A stretch of DNA of 64,000 bases from Parastagonospora avenae f. sp. tritici 18332-5 (Eukaryota; Ascomycota; Dothideomycetes; Pleosporales; Phaeosphaeriaceae). Of this stretch, positions 42,419-53,316 are shown piece after piece. The stretch lies in assembly GCA_022559985.1 (NCBI GenBank), contig JAFJTR010000009.1:62001-126000 (forward strand). Reading direction: 5' to 3'. Every line of letters begins with the position of its first letter. Within the stretch, counting starts at the first letter, position 1. Under the pieces are notes generated by a model that searched no databases, had not been told where the DNA came from, and saw only the letters and a list, made by a program, of their open reading frames with translations. The position numbers were made by a program, and so were the translations under genes.

Positions 42419-44835
42419 ATGGTGGGCCGAAGTGTGCACGCCGAGCTGCAAAGCCTTGGACTACGTAGCTACACTGCAAGCGCTCGCGCGGTCTTCAAGC
42501 ATGACGCAGTCAATCGTCTGTACAGGGAAGAACTACCGTCACTGTTTCGTATCCTCGTCCGAGACCGGGGTTCTACTCTCGATCGCGACGACCCAGTCCT
42601 GTTCGACAAGGAGCTCGATCAACTACTCGGAGAGTACGGCCCACTCATCTGGCCGGGTGAGGGTGAAGGCAATCGCGATCATCTTTTGGCTGCCCAAGCC
42701 GGCACACCATACGAGTCCGATCTCGTCTACCCTCGCGATACTGCGGCGTTGAAGAGTCGCCTTCGTCGCAACATACTGGCCAAGAAAGTAATTCATGGGG
42801 TCGATTATCAAGCCCAGATGGAGAAAAAGGCTGGCGGTAGCGACTCGCCCACACTCAAGACAGTGCGACAGTCATACCTGACTACCCTCAAGGGAAAACT
42901 CCCTGGTATTGACAAAGAAGACAGCTCCATGTATTCTTCAGACGACTCTGTGATTGGACCCACAACGCGACAGCACGATCACGACAGCTCCCACGTTGGC
43001 TTCTCCCATGTGCAGCTTCGCCTCTATCGCAAAATTGACCTCAGTCCTCCTGTCCTTGCATTCGGGTCGATGTTCCTGAAGCTTTATGGCACTACGTCAC
43101 ACGATTGGTTCAATCTTGTTTGCGAGCGAATCTCGACAAACTGCAGTTTCATGGTCTTTCAATTTCCCGAAGACATGTACCAAGCAGGCAGCATACGCCT
43201 GGATCGCGGATCAGGTGATTCTGATGCGACATACCAACGAGTCCATGGCATCTTCCGCAATGCGAGGAGATTCCCAGGTGACCCACAGTACCGGTCACTC
43301 GAAGTTGAGGTCGGGCTAGACTTGGATGATACCCTCAAGGGTGCGGTTGCTACTGCCGCGCATGATGGTAGCTCTACTCCCCTAAGCTCGGCGCCTTCGT
43401 CTCCCCACGACCCAAGCCTTGGATTGATATCTCTTGGTGCCCATATCTCGCCGCGGTCAGGTATGCGTGAGAGATCAGTCGCTTCTCGGGCGGCATCAAA
43501 ACCGCTGGACTTCGAGTGTTTCAGTCACTTCTCGAATGGAACTGGTCATTATTACTCAGCACCCAACCTTTATGCTCGTGGCATTTGGATTGGGTATCTG
43601 TCACCAGAGAAACAGAAAAAGTCATATCGAGGACTGGCATCTTTCAGGGAATTGCAGGCGAATTTTCGCGACATGAGTCTACCATTTCCACCATCGACAC
43701 TAGGGAGTTCGGGCAGTAATCGTGATGCTGTTTGTCGGGGCTGTTTTGGAGCGCAATCGGGACTGCTCACGTTGCGTGAAATGGCTTTCGTCAAGGATCG
43801 GGTAAGATACATATAGCCGATGACTGTGTCTAAGCACTAATCAGGTATTCACAGAGTCTGGTCATCATGCCGCTTGACGGTAATGATGAGCTGGGGATGT
43901 TCTGCATATTGATCCCGCAGCCTATGGACCGATCAACGAAGCATCTCCAGGCGTGGAGGCCATACGAAGTAGGCAACGGCGGCGACGGGTCGAAATTCAG
44001 CAACAATTTCGCCTTGGTTACCCTGCGATATACTGGTCTCGACATAGGTACTATCGAGACAATCAGAGCGACGCTCCACTCACCAGGAAAGAGCGATCTG
44101 CTATCACAGTTCGGGACGAATGTATCCACTTTTCAAGCCCCAATGAACACCCCCTCAGCCCAGGTCTATAATGAAGAGGATGGTACAGACGGACCACTCC
44201 TGTCGGACAAAGCTTGCGCAGCTCGGAAGCGGAAACCTAGAGCCTGTAGGGAACGGAAACCTGCAAAAAGCAAGCGCAAGAGAAGAGAAACCGGCGTGCT
44301 GCGCCTATCGATTAGCCAGGAGAATCTCCGTAGCCTTGGAATGCCCGTGGTGAAAGAGCCGCAAGCTGCAGACCTTCCGAATCCCACGAAAGAGCAGCTG
44401 ATTCTGATCACGAACAACAAGACCGTGGAGAAGGTACCGAAAGTCGTCGAGTCGCAAGCCAGCTCGAACCAAGAAATACCTTCCGTTGCGCCAGCCATCG
44501 GTCTGACAAAGGAACAAGCCCGAAAGATCAACATCGTCTGGACGGTAGACGTTGATGGAGAGGAATGTGACTTCTCACTGACCATGGCAGAGTGCAATAC
44601 CTTAAGCGAGATGCTGGAGGTGTTGCGCGGCATGGTTCAGTACTTCCCAGCCGTGACTGCGATCCTCGAAAACGCGAATATGTGGTTGTTGACGTACATG
44701 GGCCCGAAGGGAGTGAAGAAGACGCAGATGGGTCGTAAGGGAACGGAGGTGGCGTTTAACCGGATGCGGGATGATCTTTGCAAGACGTCTTCAGCTGTGG
44801 GAGGAACTCTGGATGTGCAGTTGAGAGCCGTCTGA
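42419..44835 (+). CDS. Paralogue D of the A-D family
   Basis: Exons 42419-43801 and 43855-44835 (53-nt intron) close to 787 aa. Its start corresponds to the end of block 1 (VHAELQSLGLRSY), so the preceding Trp of the other members is missing or lies in an unseen upstream exon: an acceptor at 42385 would add EQYAPLTNTCS in frame. Block 2 is LLGEYGPLIWPGEGEGNRDH. Block 3 is degenerate (RLRRNILAKKVIHGVDY), with no W-I and no K-A-C. It also carries a long region unlike A-C (LSPPVLAFGSMFLKLYG, HYYSAPNLYARGIWIGY), a basic KRKPRACRERKPAKSKRKRR stretch, and an intact-looking C-terminal domain. Orientation is opposite to A-C. Function unknown. Confidence 0.68.
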
Positions 44836-45079
44836 GGCTGTTCCGTATGGTGAACAGGTAGCCTGTACACATTCCAAGAATTCTACAGAGCCACGTAGAG
44901 AATCTCATGATAGCGGATATATCCAGGTTCCTCTAAGCAACTTATGTATACCTCTAAAGACTATCAGCTCATGTTGTGTAGGTGCAGACCGAGCACGACT
45001 TTTGCCGCTGCCTGGTGCGACCCTACATCATGGGGAAATAGCGGGGACCTTATCGAACCTCCTTCTTCGTCTCTCCATC
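44836..45079. repeat. 3' flank of paralogue D with dispersed repeat copy 1
   Basis: The stretch from about 44958 to 45030 (GACTATCAGCTCA, then GTGCAGACCGAGCACGACTT, then GCCGCTGCCTG, then ATCA) is clearly related to 53778-53851. See the second copy. Confidence 0.5.
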
Positions 45080-45565
45080 TTACTTCCAACACTGATATCC
45101 TGTCCACAGATTGACTGAGGCTGTGCTCTCGTTGCCGATCAGGAAATGGGCGCCCAATCTTTCGTCCGTTTCCGTGATGAGTAGCGGAACGCCATGCGGC
45201 GTGGACATCGTATTTTTAGCACAGCCTCGCGCGATACATGCCGAAGGCACGACCAGCTCGAAACTTTGGAAAGCCACTGAATGCCACGATGAGAAGAGCT
45301 GGAAGTTAAAGCATTGCGATGTTTGCAAGTACTTACTTGGTTGTCGATGGTCTGTCATTGCCCAGCGCGTTATCCCACCGAGTCGCGCAAGTTGATCATG
45401 TTGCGCCTCCGCGAGCCGTGCGATTTGCTCCGCATGCGCCAACCCACCGGTCAAGAGCTTGTCTCCACCACATTCGCTTCCCCCAGTCACCAACCACCAG
45501 GTCGAATGTTCCGATTCGGAGCCACAGTCTGTCTCCAGGCTATGGGATTGGTGCAAAGGGGACAA
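45080..45565 (-). CDS. Possible small hypothetical protein
   Basis: A minus-strand frame of 161 codons reads moderately protein-like (HAEQIARLAEAQHDQLARLG). A GTAAGT donor inside it and a GCTTTAACTTCCAG acceptor 38 nt later would give a shorter spliced product. The opposite strand is also partly open. No family recognised and no neighbour link. I rate it as doubtful. Confidence 0.3.
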   Translation of the reverse strand: MSPLHQSHSLETDCGSESEHSTWWLVTGGSECGGDKLLTGGLAHAEQIARLAEAQHDQLARLGGITRWAMTDHRQPSKYLQTSQCFNFQLFSSWHSVAFQSFELVVPSACIARGCAKNTMSTPHGVPLLITETDERLGAHFLIGNESTASVNLWTGYQCWK

Positions 45566-45810
45566 TGGTGAGGCTGAACTTCGGAACGCATAGGCTGCGA
45601 GGCGTTCCTCAGCCGCAGGCAGGGTGCATCAAATCTCGTGCGATTTGACCCTGTGCTGGGTACTTGTACCTGCATTGTAAGCAGCTCTTGTAGAAGGTAG
45701 GCCCGGGTCTTTGTCATAGTCGCAGTCGTACCTACGCTACTAGATTGGCAAACATCAGCTTCTACGCTGATATAGGCGACGGCGCGTCGTAGCCTCGAAG
45801 CCTAGTAACT
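45566..45810. other. Intergenic, 245 bp
   Basis: Presumed promoter of the DUF3433 gene. No feature recognised. Confidence 0.3.
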
Positions 45811-48480
45811 ATGGCGGGGGTACCATTCCCGCTACAAATTGGCTCCCCCAAGACTAATAGGCAGTCTTCGGTCGACGACGTACCGGCAGCTCTGCGCGCG
45901 GGCTCGCCCACAGTCGGTCCTCAAGCTCGACCACCCCTCACGCGCAAGAATACCTCCGGCGCTTCAGACAGACTCTCCCAGCTGTTTCCGTCCCGACCGT
46001 CCTCAATCGTATCAATCTCTCCTCCAGTTACCGCCACGCATTCTCGAAGAACGTCTCTACCATCTCCGCTCACGCCAGCTGCCGAGCCGACATATCGCAT
46101 ACCGCGCGCACCAGCACCACCTTCTTTCGCCGAAGACACTTCGTATAACCCTACAGCGAGCGCATTTGATCCTCAGGGATCAGGACAACCACTACAAAGT
46201 GGCAGCGGAAAACGGAGGCTGTTGAGCCGACTATCGTCCTTAGGCCGGGCGAGCTCGAAAACTGGGAGATACAACAAATTGGAAGATGAAGAGTCACAGC
46301 CAGTACCCATGCGGCTGGGAGGTGTGGAGGAGGAAGAGGAGGCCGTAGGCTTTGACCTGAGTGGCTTTGATGGACTCCCCATGAGGAAGTTTGAGACGCA
46401 GTCGAGGATGGCAAGTGCGACGGACGGGAAAGAGGGGGACCGTGACTTGCATGAAGCAGGCTACGCTGCCGAATTTGAGAGGCTCGAGGCGCAGCTGGGC
46501 GCTGGTCTAGATTCCGTCATCGAGAAGCCCTCTACACATAATCCCACGTCGCTTGAAGTGAGGAGTCCAAGTCACAGACGAGTCCCGTCTGGCTCCAAGG
46601 TTGCATCTGCTCAATCCATGGCTGCGCAGAAGGAAGCCGAGAAGACTGGAGGCATTGTTGCTGTCGCAGATGTACCCGTGGATATCAGCGATTTCCATGC
46701 AGGCTCCGACTTTGACTCGCGAAGTATCAGGACGACTGATACTGGTCTGACTAGAAGCGGGCCACAAACCAGCTATTTCTTTCCCGAGGATCCCGAGCAG
46801 CCATCGTGGCGGCCTTTCTCAATGGGTCGACCTTGGCTTGCGATGCTCATCATCATTGCGCTTGCTCTGGCTGGTCTGCAAGAGTTCCTTTGTCAATGGT
46901 CTCTCATGAAAGTTAAGGAAGATCACGAGGGCGGCTTGGTGTCGTTTGAGAAGCCGGGTGACCTGACCATTACCGAATTCTTTACCTGGAAATATGCGCC
47001 GATCATGTCCTTCGTGTTCTACGGCATATTGTGGCAGATGACTGATTTTGATGTCAAGCGACTCGAGCCATACTACCAGCTGTCGAAGAAGTCGGGTGCA
47101 ACGGCTGGTGAGTCGTTGAACATGGACTATCTGACTTTTATGAGCTGGCTCGTCCCCCTGAGAGCCTTGCGTCACAAACAATATGCGGTCATTTACAGCT
47201 CAATGGGCACTTTAGTAGCTAGTAGTCTCGTGCCGGTCCTTCAGTCGGCTTCCATTGTGGTCTACCCACCAAAAAGCGAGCGCAATGGCGACAACACGCT
47301 CAAGTCAATCAGAATTGACCCTCCATGGTCACGAGGGGTTTCAGGATCCCTGGTCTTTGTCGCTTTCTCTGGAGCAGCACTCATGTATGCCATGCGCCGG
47401 AAGAGTGGGCTGCAGTCCGATCCGAAGGGTATTGCTGGTATAGCGGCCATGGCCACCAGAAGCCATATCCTTCAGGAGTTCCGTGGACTAGACACTGCGC
47501 CAATCGACAAGATCCACAAGCAACTGCGGCATCGACGGTACATTCTCCATAAGAGCGCGCTGTGGCAAGGAGAATTTATCCGAAACAATGCGGAGAAGGT
47601 ACATGAGCATGGTGCGGATCCTCGACCACTTATGCTCCGCAAGCGCTCTGGTGTACCTTTCATCACCTTCATGGTACTTGTGACCGCGTCAATCCCAGTG
47701 TTCATGTTCTACGATGGCGCAGGTATAGTCACAGAGAAGCTACCATTCCTCATGACCGCCCTGGCGACCGTGATCCGGATACTCTGGAACACGATGAACA
47801 GCGACGTCCGGATGCTGCAGCCATTTTGGATCCTCGCCCAGCGCCACGCACCCGCAAAGACCCTCACGCTCGACTACGCCGGCACGAATCCACTGATCCT
47901 CCCTTTCGTCGCCATGTCCAACGGCCACTACCTGGTTATGATGGTCGCATTTGGCTCCATCCTAGCCGAGATCCTTACAGTATGCGTCTCCTCCATCAGC
48001 GTCGACGGCAAGAAATTCATCCCCGGCAACGGTGATCGCGACGAGGACGACCCCACCGACATGTCCCGCCACAACACTGAGCAGACCTTCCGCTCCTTCT
48101 GGTCCTCCTTCTTCCTCACCATGGCCATCCTGCTCTACCTCATCGCCATCGCACTCCTCACGTACATCAAGCGCTCGCACAAATTCATGCCGCGCCAGAT
48201 CGGCACTATGGCGTCTGTGCTCGCCTTCATCCACCAGAGCCGCATGCTGCTGCTCTTCATCAACACGGAGAAAATGGACTCGAGGCAGATGACGCGGCAT
48301 TTGGAGAAGACGGGCAAGACATTTGCGCTGGGCTGGGTGGGCGGCAGGAGTGATGGGGATGATCACTTGGCGATTGATGAAGAGGAGATTTTAGCCGAGT
48401 ATCAATATGGGGTGGATTGGACGAAGACGAGGATTCTGGGGCATCAGGTTGGGGCGTGGGAGCATTATGAGTCGCAGTGA
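45811..48480 (+). CDS. DUF3433 multi-span membrane protein
   Basis: Single exon, 889 aa. The first 340 residues are Ser/Pro/Thr-rich and cytosolic-looking. Membrane spans then occur at about 345 (LAMLIIIALALAGLQEFL), 400, 460, 515, 630, 660, 720 and 790. The family's repeated unit appears twice: TDFDVKRLEPYYQLSK followed by LNMDYLTF, and SDVRMLQPFWILAQR followed by LTLDYAGTNPL. DUF3433 proteins are fungal, duplicated internally, and of unknown function, probably in the plasma membrane or secretory pathway. Length and internal duplication are normal. It is tail-to-tail with ARL1, 212 bp apart. Confidence 0.88.
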   Translation: MAGVPFPLQIGSPKTNRQSSVDDVPAALRAGSPTVGPQARPPLTRKNTSGASDRLSQLFPSRPSSIVSISPPVTATHSRRTSLPSPLTPAAEPTYRIPRAPAPPSFAEDTSYNPTASAFDPQGSGQPLQSGSGKRRLLSRLSSLGRASSKTGRYNKLEDEESQPVPMRLGGVEEEEEAVGFDLSGFDGLPMRKFETQSRMASATDGKEGDRDLHEAGYAAEFERLEAQLGAGLDSVIEKPSTHNPTSLEVRSPSHRRVPSGSKVASAQSMAAQKEAEKTGGIVAVADVPVDISDFHAGSDFDSRSIRTTDTGLTRSGPQTSYFFPEDPEQPSWRPFSMGRPWLAMLIIIALALAGLQEFLCQWSLMKVKEDHEGGLVSFEKPGDLTITEFFTWKYAPIMSFVFYGILWQMTDFDVKRLEPYYQLSKKSGATAGESLNMDYLTFMSWLVPLRALRHKQYAVIYSSMGTLVASSLVPVLQSASIVVYPPKSERNGDNTLKSIRIDPPWSRGVSGSLVFVAFSGAALMYAMRRKSGLQSDPKGIAGIAAMATRSHILQEFRGLDTAPIDKIHKQLRHRRYILHKSALWQGEFIRNNAEKVHEHGADPRPLMLRKRSGVPFITFMVLVTASIPVFMFYDGAGIVTEKLPFLMTALATVIRILWNTMNSDVRMLQPFWILAQRHAPAKTLTLDYAGTNPLILPFVAMSNGHYLVMMVAFGSILAEILTVCVSSISVDGKKFIPGNGDRDEDDPTDMSRHNTEQTFRSFWSSFFLTMAILLYLIAIALLTYIKRSHKFMPRQIGTMASVLAFIHQSRMLLLFINTEKMDSRQMTRHLEKTGKTFALGWVGGRSDGDDHLAIDEEEILAEYQYGVDWTKTRILGHQVGAWEHYESQ

Positions 48481-48692
48481 GGGTAATGAGGGACTGGAGA
48501 TTATTTAATACGATACCAATACTCATAAATGTACATCACGTAGCTCTTTCAACTGTGCAAATCTTCGTCATATACCATTTTTCGATTAGAACACCCAGGC
48601 CCACAGTCTTCATTCTCATTCCATATCCATGCAATCTGTACGCCCAAAACGCCCTCTCATGCTTGGTATTAATCTCCCTCCCCCTCTACCCT

Positions 48693-49409
48693 TTAATTCT
48701 CCCCCCCGACATTCGAACTCAACCAGTCCATGCCCTCAGTAACCCCCGTGCCATCCACCGCACTACACGCGACAATACTCCAATTCCGATCCTTGAGCTC
48801 GCCCAACCGCAGCGCCTCGCTGATTTCGCCCGCCCCCTTGGCGCCCGGCTGGTCCTGCTTGTTGGCGAAGACGAGCAGCGCGGCGTCGCGCAGTTCTTCT
48901 TCGTTGAGCATGGCGCGCAGTTCTTCCGAGGCGGTGGTCAGGCGGTCGATGTCGGTGCTGTCGATGACGAAGATTACCGCAGCCGTGTTGGCGTAGTAGC
49001 AGCGCCAGTAGGGGCGGATGGAGGTTTGGCCGCCGAGATCCTTGGGGGTGTGTTAGTGGGGTGGAGAGAAGGGGGTGTGGGGGAGGGACGCACCCAGACG
49101 TTGAAGTTTAGCTTGTTGTATGTTACGGATTCGACGTTGAAGCCTATGGTTGGTATTGTGGTGACGACTTCGCCGATCTGATATATACATTAGCATGCCG
49201 TATTGAAAATCCCTCGATATCCCTTTAGCGCCAACGTACCTTCAGTCTGTATAAGAGTGTAGTCTTGCCCGCATTGTCCTACATTTGTAATCAGCTCCTG
49301 CTGCTCAAGTCTTCGGCGGAGTCATGGCGCATACAAGTCCCAGAATCAATATCCGCGTCTCTTTCTTCGCCCATATCAGGTTTTGGAACTTCGACAGGTA
49401 GCCGCCCAT
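48693..49409 (-). CDS. ARL1: ARF-like small GTPase Arl1
   Basis: Exons 49335-49409, 49240-49278, 49094-49177 and 48693-49040 (introns 56, 62 and 53 nt) close to 181 aa. Gly2 for myristoylation is present (MGGYLSKFQN). P-loop GLDNAGKTT, switch I Thr in TTIPTIGFNVE, switch II DLGGQTSIRPYWRCYY, and the guanine-specificity motifs NKQD and CSAVDG are intact. The DLGGQTSIRPYWR stretch distinguishes Arl1 from Arf1 (DVGGQDKIRPLWR). Arl1 sits on the trans-Golgi and recruits GRIP-domain golgins. A 13-codon exon encodes just DNAGKTTLLYRLK. Confidence 0.93.
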
Positions 49410-50401
49410 GGTGTGTGTTCGTTTCCGGCGCGCTCGTTCAAGTCGGTGGATATGCGGCGTTCACCGCCGGGGGGTTGAGTCGTTGCGGGGTTCCGAGGGC
49501 TAGAAGAGTAGGGGTCGTGTGGGGGCAGCTGTGGGGGGAGAATAGCAATAGATATGAAGCTGTCTAGTAGATTCCCGAGGGCCGTGTGCTGATGTCGTTG
49601 TCGCTGTCTGGCCAGAAAGTTAGGCGGAGGTGGGTGCAAACAGTTCAAACATCCCGAGGCTGGCGGAGGATCGTTTCACCGAACCGAACTCTGATATCCA
49701 GGGTCTACAACATGTGTACCAAGGTATACTACAACATCAGTTCGCCATAACTTGACGCTTTTTTTTTCGACAACCTATGTGGCACAGATGTTCGGTCGTC
49801 AATATTTCCAATTGAGCGGCTGAACCAAATTGCGGACCTCGCCAAGTCGCCCCTGTTCGTAGTTATCAACGACCCAGAGTTTGCGCTTTTGGCCCAAGTG
49901 CGTGATGAGTCTGCGAACACCTCCAGGATGCCTGAAGATGCAATGAGCTATTTGTAATCTGCTGTCTCTGTGTCGGGTTCAATGTAGGCCAAACTCATCT
50001 AACGGCTGACTATAACCTTGGAATCCACTACGTTCCCAGGTTTTTTTCGGTGCGATAAGACACTGAGGGTATACAGCCTACAACTTCGGTAGTCTATATC
50101 GAAAATCCTACGCGTCTAACTTGGAATGTCCGCGGTAGGCTTGCACCAATAGCTCAGAGTGCTCAGACAGATCTATGGTATCTACTGCTTGACGAGAATC
50201 GGAAAGAAAATTTAACGAGAACCATGATTTCTGGTTGATCTAAAATATGGTGCTATGTAAACGGCTCTCCTGCTCTTCTTTCGCTCTATCCATCTCCATG
50301 CCATCCTAGCCATTACACACATCACAAAGCGTCCTCACACAAAATTCTCTTCATACCACTTCTTACACACCACAATTACCACTTCAACACCACCAAACAA
50401 C
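49410..50401. other. Intergenic, 992 bp
   Basis: Divergent flanks of ARL1 and of the small gene at 50402. Pyrimidine-rich sequence precedes the 50402 start. No gene, repeat or RNA recognised. Confidence 0.35.
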
Positions 50402-50734
50402 ATGGCCTGCACGCTCCTCGCCAAATTCAACGAGCGATTCCCTTTGCTCTTCTTAATGGTGTCTACAGAAGAACTGCAGCGCCAATGCACTGCCAACGAG
50501 AGTGTCCTGTGTGGAAGCGAACTTGGTGAGAAGTTCTACTTTGCCGTCGGTAGCGCACTATCTGCGAACGGAGAATGGAACAGCATGACCTTCAAGCAGC
50601 TGGAGCATGAGGCTCGTGTGCTGGGCTTGCTGGACCCTTTCGAAAAGTACAGCCATTCCGCCTTCAAGCTGAGGCTGATGCTGGCCTGCGAGGCCAAGAG
50701 GAACGAGGAGGAGGCAAAAGTGGTTCATGAATAG
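50402..50734 (+). CDS. Small hypothetical protein, 110 aa
   Basis: The ATG is preceded by a CA-rich leader (CAACACCACCAAACAACATG), usual for expressed fungal genes. The product starts MACTLLAKFNERFPLLFLMV and is mainly helical and acidic (TFKQLEHEARVLGLLDPF, LMLACEAKRNEEEAK). A hydrophobic N-terminal stretch is present, but no clear signal cleavage site. No family recognised. Confidence 0.5.
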   Translation: MACTLLAKFNERFPLLFLMVSTEELQRQCTANESVLCGSELGEKFYFAVGSALSANGEWNSMTFKQLEHEARVLGLLDPFEKYSHSAFKLRLMLACEAKRNEEEAKVVHE

Positions 50735-51139
50735 CATGGTACCACTTGTGTGGTTAGGTTGTTCTAGGTGTTCTAGCGTTGTTTCTGTTAGCCTACAGAG
50801 GACGTCTCGTGTGGCCTTTGCTCGTTGTTGTCGGAGTCTTGTACTGTTCCATTTCTGCATGCCGATTTTCGCACTGCGCTGCATGGTAGTTGTTTCCCAA
50901 ATAGGTAGTTCATGATATGGTCACACTTTCACTTTCCACACAACGCAGCGTCCACGTGATCTTTCACTTTCCTGTCTCAATTCCCCGCCTTGCATTAGAT
51001 CATCAAGGCTTTCACTATCACTCTGAGCACGGCCCAGGAGCCTACAGCTATATATTCTGCACCGGTCTGCTCAGACAATCGTTCTCGTCTCTACACAGCT
51101 CTTGGACTCTCCCCAACCAAGCACCCACGCAGCACCTGC
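50735..51139. other. Intergenic, 405 bp
   Basis: Flank between two plus-strand genes. Contains the CA/TC-rich presumed leader of the 51140 gene. Nothing else is evident. Confidence 0.35.
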
Positions 51140-53316
51140 ATGAGTCGACCACGCGCCACAGCTGCCACTCATACACTTCGCTTCCAAAGCCTACAACACA
51201 ACAAACAGACATCCTTGCCTCTCAGTATGTCTGCACAACAGCAGCAACCTTCCCAGGGCTTTAATGCCGCCTATTCTTCCACATCGCCGGCCAGTGCCAC
51301 CCAAAACCTGGCTCAGGCGGCCTCACCAGCTCGCCGCTCCCCTGAGTACACCGTCCGCGCCCCTGGAACTTCTCCTCCGGACACCATCGCGCCACGAACC
51401 CGCCTTCCGCGCCCCATCTCTCCCCATATCAACGAGCGCCGGACCACATATGCGTCCGCCGCTGATCGGACTCACAACCGTGGCTCCAGCAACTCCAGGT
51501 CACCAGTGGAAAACCTCTTGCGCTCTCAGACTGATGCATTTGCTGCTTCTTAGTATGTAGCTTCTCGAGCTCCTCCGCCTCGCTCAAGTGAGCCTCTGCC
51601 AGGCATAGACATCTACATACCTGACTACCGCTCTCGCCTGCTTCCACCACAATTTCGAGATGCCAATCGCTCTCGCCAAGAGAGGAGTCGCCGGCCTGAC
51701 TACGGCACTGCCTCAAGCCCTCGAAGCGAAAACAACTACCGCCCTCAATACGCGATGGAGTCTCCGCTTCCTCGCCTCCGTCGTGTGCAGGAACAAGTCA
51801 TTCCGCCTTGGGCACGGAAGGAAGTTGTGAAGCCAGCCTCACCTATGACTGAGACTTCCAAGACCAAGACTCCCCCTGAGAAGAAGTTCGAGCCGCCTAC
51901 TCGTCGCCCTCACTGGGGCAGAGCTGCTGTCGCCCCCACCAAGCAGCAGAGCACCAAGCCCAGCTCGTATTCTTATGATGATGCGATCATTGCCGGGCTG
52001 AACAGCAAATACAACAAGCCGAAGCCCAAGGCTGGAAGCCCTTCTGTCCCCACGAAGACTCCCGAGCCTGAGCGGCGCGCTGCATCTCCTTCCCACCCGG
52101 TCCTGCGCAAAGTCCAGAAGCCAACAAGGCCCCAAGACAGCCAGGCTTACAGTGTCTAGAGAAAAGACGCGCTCCTTAATGAGGGGAACCTTCGCCAGCT
52201 GCACCACGAGAGCGTAGACTCGTCGCACTTTGCATCCGTCCTCGCCATGCATGACAAGGAATTCTTGTGGAAGTGCTTGGAGCTTTCAAATTACAAGACC
52301 TCGAAGGACCTTAGAAAGCGTGCTGAGCTTCTGTATATCGTGGTGTCGGACCACTGTATCGGACAGTACCAGCCCCTCGTCGAGAGATGGCCGAAGTGCT
52401 GGCGAGGAGGGCTGTGTCGCAGCATAAAAAGAATGTGCGCATTTCGAAGGAGCAGCCAGTCTCTGAGACGAAGACCACGGAATCGGAGCTAGACAAGAAG
52501 GCTGTAAAGATTAAAATCGAAGAGATTTCGGCCGAAGCGTCGCAGCATACCGCGTCAAAGTCCACAAGGGTCAGCTTGAATGACATCCTCGGCTCGATCA
52601 GCAAGGAGGAGAAACCCAACGTCTCTGGCTACTCGTCGCGTTCGAGGAAGTCTTCAAGCTCCCTTGAGGAGTTGTTCTCGTTAGATGAGGATAACAGCCA
52701 GCCGAAGTTGTCCATGGAGGCAGCTGAGAATCCTGTAGACAACAAGAAGTGCTCTCTTCCCATTGAGTTCGAGAAGGAGTCTCCAAAGCGGCCCAAGGCT
52801 ACACCCGAGAACGAGGTAGAGTCCCGGAAGAAGAAGGCGCATCGAGCGCGAACTGCAACCGCAACCGCCACTGCCGGCGATAATGGCGAGCAGATGGGTA
52901 TCAACTCCGTCCAGCCAGCACCTGTCTTTGTGTTCGGCGCATCCGCTCAAGTCGCAGAGCCAATGCCCGCAGCAAAGGAGATTGAGTCCCAGAACGACGG
53001 CTCCGAAGAGGAGGTCATGGTCACCACACCTAAGACCTCCCAGAAGCGCAAGTCGCTCACCACCGATGACGATGAGGACGCAGAGCAGCTTCCTGCTAAG
53101 GTCGCGAAGCCTAACCCGTCTAGCCCAGTCGCCGCACCGACTAAGATTCCAACTGAAGAGTTCATCCGGGGCCAGATGTACGTCAAACAGCGCGACGGTT
53201 CCTGGAAGCTTTCGCAGTCGACCATGGCGCCGCAGAAGGCCCCTGAAGCTGGTCCCGCGCGTAAGTTCATCAAGTATGTGGGACGCTATTATATAGACAG
53301 TTACGGGCGCGAATGA
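51140..53316 (+). pseudogene. Disordered basic protein gene broken by two TAG codons and a frameshift
   Basis: Three open segments belong to one gene. Segment 1 (ATG at 51140, or 51227) ends at TAG 51551-51553. The same frame continues for 200 codons (IYIPDYRSRLLPPQFRDANR) to TAG 52157-52159, and then goes on (LWKCLELSNYKTSKDLRKRA). Near 52386 the coding signal moves by one base to the frame of ATG 52387, which runs to 53316. Composition is Ser/Pro/Arg-rich, then acidic/Lys-rich, with a short conserved-looking C-terminus (FIRGQMYVKQRDGSWKLSQS). A GTATGT overlaps the first stop, and a 36-nt in-frame removal would skip it, but that is below normal intron size here. Both stops are one step from CAG. 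Damage, sequence error or RNA editing are all possible. Confidence 0.5.

Noticed and set aside
10142..53316. Reassigned stop codons (TAA/TAG read as Gln)
   Set aside because: All the Gln-position stops are in otherwise damaged or unknown genes, while LSC2, NTF2 and others end at ordinary TAA/TAG at the expected length. Mutation is simpler.
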